This document shows positions 5,426 to 6,845 of a stretch of 6,845 nucleotides of DNA, one piece after another (positions within the stretch are counted from its first letter, which is position 1; each line of letters begins with the position of its first letter). The stretch is from Coriobacteriia bacterium (GTDB lineage: Bacteria; Actinomycetota; Coriobacteriia; Anaerosomatales; JAUVQN01). The notes under the pieces are model-generated. The model was not told where the DNA came from and ran no database searches. It was given only the letters and a program-made list of their open reading frames with translations. Location of the stretch: NCBI GenBank assembly GCA_030598125.1, contig JAUVQN010000077.1, positions 1 through 6,845 of the forward strand. The letters are read 5' to 3'. The position numbers were made by a program, and so were the translations under genes.

Positions 5426-6415
5426 TTGCCTGATATGGTCTCCGTCGTCATCCCCATGTACAACGAGCGCGAGAACGCGCGCGACACCCTGACCGCGGTC
5501 GCCGATGCGCTTCGCACAGCGGGCTTCGACTACGAGCTCATCCCCGTCTCGGACGGCAGCACCGACGGCACCGCCGACGAGCTCTCTGCCATCGCGACTG
5601 AAGACCCGCAGGTCAGACCCGTTGTATATGCGACGAACCGAGGTCGCGGCTACGCACTGAAACGCGGCTTCGAGCAGGCCCGCGGTGAATACGTGGCGTC
5701 GCTCGACGCCGACCTCTCCTACACGCCGGATCACGTCGTCCTCCTCGTCCAGACGCTGAAGGACGATCCCGAGGTGGACGTGGCGGTGGGGTCGCCGTAC
5801 ATGCCGGGGGGCGGGGTCGAGGGTGTCTCGGCCTCCCGACTCGCGATCTCGAAGGCGGGCAACGTCGTGCTTCGCTACTCGCTTCCAGAGCCGATCCACA
5901 CCAGCACTGGGATTCTGCGCGCCTACCGGGCGCCGGTGCTCCAGTCGCTCGACCTCGAGTCGGAGGGCAAGGAGATACACCTCGAGATACTCTCGAAGTC
6001 CATGGCGCTCGGCTACCGGATCGTCGAGGTGCCGTCCACGCTGAGGTCCCGCAAGAAGGGCACGTCGAGCTTCAAGCTCAAGTCCACCGCCTCGAGCCAC
6101 ATCCTGTTCAGCGTGCTGCAGAGGCCGACGGCCATCTTCGGGGTGGTCGGCGTGCTGCTCGTCACCGTCGGCATCATCACCGCAGGCTACCTCCTCGGCG
6201 AGTATCTGACCGGCTCCCTCAATCCCGAACGCCCCCTGATGACGGTGATGCTCCTCCTCTTCCTCGTCGGGGTGCTGCTCCTTGGGTTCGCCATCGTCGC
6301 GCAGCAGCTCCTCGAGCTGCAGAAGGATGTCATCCGTCTGCAGGGGGACGTGCGACGGCTGAGGGCCGAGGTGGGCGCGGTCGAGGGCGCGGCCGGTGAC
6401 GACCGGGACGCCTGA
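5426..6415 (+). CDS. Membrane-anchored family 2 glycosyltransferase (polyprenyl-phosphate sugar synthase-like)
   Basis: The 329-residue protein begins with a GT-A fold of the GT2 family: VSVVIPMYNERENA (5-18), nucleotide-binding VSDGSTDGT (41-49), and the metal-binding DAD in SLDADLSYTP (92-101, Asp94/Asp96). The best match in layout is to dolichol/undecaprenyl-phosphate mannosyl- or glucosyltransferases (DPM1/GtrB-like), which move a sugar from a nucleotide donor to a polyprenyl phosphate on the cytoplasmic face. STGILRAYRAPVL (160-172) and VEVPSTLRSRKKGTSSFKL (200-218) resemble the acceptor-side region of that group. Two membrane helices follow (about 236-259 and 270-293), then a heptad pattern with Leu/Val at 295, 298, 302, 305, 309, 312, 316 and 319, predicting a cytoplasmic coiled coil. 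The donor sugar cannot be told. Its 3' end overlaps the next gene by 20 bp, which implies coupled translation and a joint role in lipid-linked sugar or envelope-glycan synthesis. Confidence 0.9.
   Translation: MPDMVSVVIPMYNERENARDTLTAVADALRTAGFDYELIPVSDGSTDGTADELSAIATEDPQVRPVVYATNRGRGYALKRGFEQARGEYVASLDADLSYTPDHVVLLVQTLKDDPEVDVAVGSPYMPGGGVEGVSASRLAISKAGNVVLRYSLPEPIHTSTGILRAYRAPVLQSLDLESEGKEIHLEILSKSMALGYRIVEVPSTLRSRKKGTSSFKLKSTASSHILFSVLQRPTAIFGVVGVLLVTVGIITAGYLLGEYLTGSLNPERPLMTVMLLLFLVGVLLLGFAIVAQQLLELQKDVIRLQGDVRRLRAEVGAVEGAAGDDRDA
6383..6387 (+). promoter_or_regulatory. Ribosome binding site of the downstream overlapping membrane gene
   Basis: GAGGG inside the end of the glycosyltransferase gene lies eight bases before GTG 6396. 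This supports that GTG as the start of the next gene and therefore a 20-bp overlap with the glycosyltransferase stop at 6413-6415. Confidence 0.6.
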
Positions 6416-6845
6416 GTCGGGCGCGTCCGACGGGCCCGACGCGCCGGTCGAGCACGGCACACCGGCACCCGCCTGGCGCCGGATCCTCGTCCGCGGACTC
6501 CGTATCGCCGTCGCGGTATTCCTGCTCTGGTTCCTCTGGTCCCGCTCCGGCATCGACGACCTCGCAGAGCTCGTCGAGTCGCTCGACTGGGGCTGGGTGC
6601 TCGCGGCGGCGGCTGTCGTGCCCTTCGCGCTCGGCATCCGGGCATTCAACCTGACGCTGCTCACGAATCGCGCGCGCCGGGTCTTGGGCGCCTGGCAGTC
6701 GTATCGGTTGACGCTCATCGGTGTGGGGGCGAACCTCTTCCTCCCCACCGGCGTCTCCGACCTCCTGAAGGCGCATTTGGGATACCGCGCGTACGGGAAT
6801 CCCGAGGACATCGTCCTCTCGACGATCTACGACAAGCTCACGGCC
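6396..6845 (+). CDS. PF03706-type membrane protein (lysylphosphatidylglycerol synthase TM/AglD-like), 3' end missing
   Basis: The frame runs open from GTG 6396 to the window end, giving 150 residues of what should be a protein of about 300 or more. A hydrophilic start (TTGTPESGASDGPDAPVEHG) is followed by a membrane helix at about 33-49 (RGLRIAVAVFLLWFLW) and a second at about 66-88. Then comes the signature stretch YRLTLIGVGANLFLPTGVSDLLKAHLGYR (103-131) and a conserved-looking STIYDKLTA. The N-x-F-L-P-x-G-x-x-(D/E)-L-L-(R/K)-A pattern is typical of the lysylphosphatidylglycerol synthase membrane-region/UPF0104 family. Family members include flippase-like domains of MprF and AglD-type proteins that often sit beside GT2 enzymes. 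A transport or accessory role for the product of the upstream glycosyltransferase is inferred from the 20-bp overlap. Substrate is unknown. A fused C-terminal domain cannot be excluded because the gene is cut. Confidence 0.85.
   Translation, partial: MTTGTPESGASDGPDAPVEHGTPAPAWRRILVRGLRIAVAVFLLWFLWSRSGIDDLAELVESLDWGWVLAAAAVVPFALGIRAFNLTLLTNRARRVLGAWQSYRLTLIGVGANLFLPTGVSDLLKAHLGYRAYGNPEDIVLSTIYDKLTA

Noticed and set aside
5407..5436. TTGACA at 5407-5412 as a -35 box, with TGATAT at 5431-5436
   Set aside because: It would start transcription inside the glycosyltransferase gene, and the stretch is better explained as containing that gene's ribosome binding site.
5303..6811. Minus-strand reading frame of 502 codons
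   Set aside because: It spans a whole GT2 gene, an intergenic region and the start of a membrane protein gene on the other strand. Its composition is low-complexity Arg/Asp/His and it lacks motifs.
1..6845. tRNA, rRNA, CRISPR array, insertion sequence or prophage
   Set aside because: I looked for cloverleaf-like and spaced-repeat patterns, transposase motifs and terminal inverted repeats and saw none.

Overview
This is a GC-rich, gene-dense window with GTG and TTG starts, GAGGGG-type ribosome binding sites and short overlaps between genes. The gene content is an electron-bifurcating NfnAB pair, an ApbE lipoprotein, a REC-LytTR regulator and actinobacterial-style lipoproteins. It suggests an anaerobic or facultatively anaerobic high-GC bacterium, most likely a deep-branching Actinomycetota of the Coriobacteriia/OPB41 kind. 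That placement is inferred from style and gene content only.

Layout: (1) 1-324, the 3' part of a DUF4870/Tic20-like small membrane protein on +. (2) 325-387, a convergent intergenic stretch with a perfect 24-bp palindrome. (3) 388-1494, apbE on -, a lipoprotein FAD:protein FMN transferase. (4) 1495-1610, a divergent control region whose core AGTATACT reads as a -10 box on both strands. (5) 1611-3892, nfnA and nfnB on +, overlapping by 16 bp, encoding the two subunits of NADH-dependent ferredoxin:NADP+ oxidoreductase. (6) 3893-3999, an intergenic region with a second AGTATACT palindrome. (7) 4000-4749, a response regulator with a receiver and a LytTR DNA-binding domain. (8) 4788-5306, a small lipoprotein of unknown function. 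(9) 5307-5425, an intergenic region with a plausible promoter. (10) 5426-6415, a membrane-anchored family 2 glycosyltransferase. (11) 6396-6845, the start of a PF03706-type (lysylphosphatidylglycerol synthase/AglD-like) membrane protein, overlapping the glycosyltransferase by 20 bp and cut by the window end.

Three functional groups can be argued. apbE and nfnAB are both flavin/redox genes and share one compact divergent promoter region, which suggests co-control of exported flavinylation and cytoplasmic ferredoxin/NAD(P)H balance. The response regulator and the lipoprotein follow each other within 38 bp and may form a small signalling unit. The glycosyltransferase and its overlapping partner look like a lipid-linked sugar or envelope-glycan module. 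No tRNA, rRNA, CRISPR array, insertion sequence or phage gene is visible. All the main genes belong to recognisable families except the lipoprotein at 4788-5306. The most unusual signals are the repeated AGTATACT palindrome at two promoters, the apparently leaderless apbE, and an ApbE protein with an atypical loop where the family usually has Gly-Gly.
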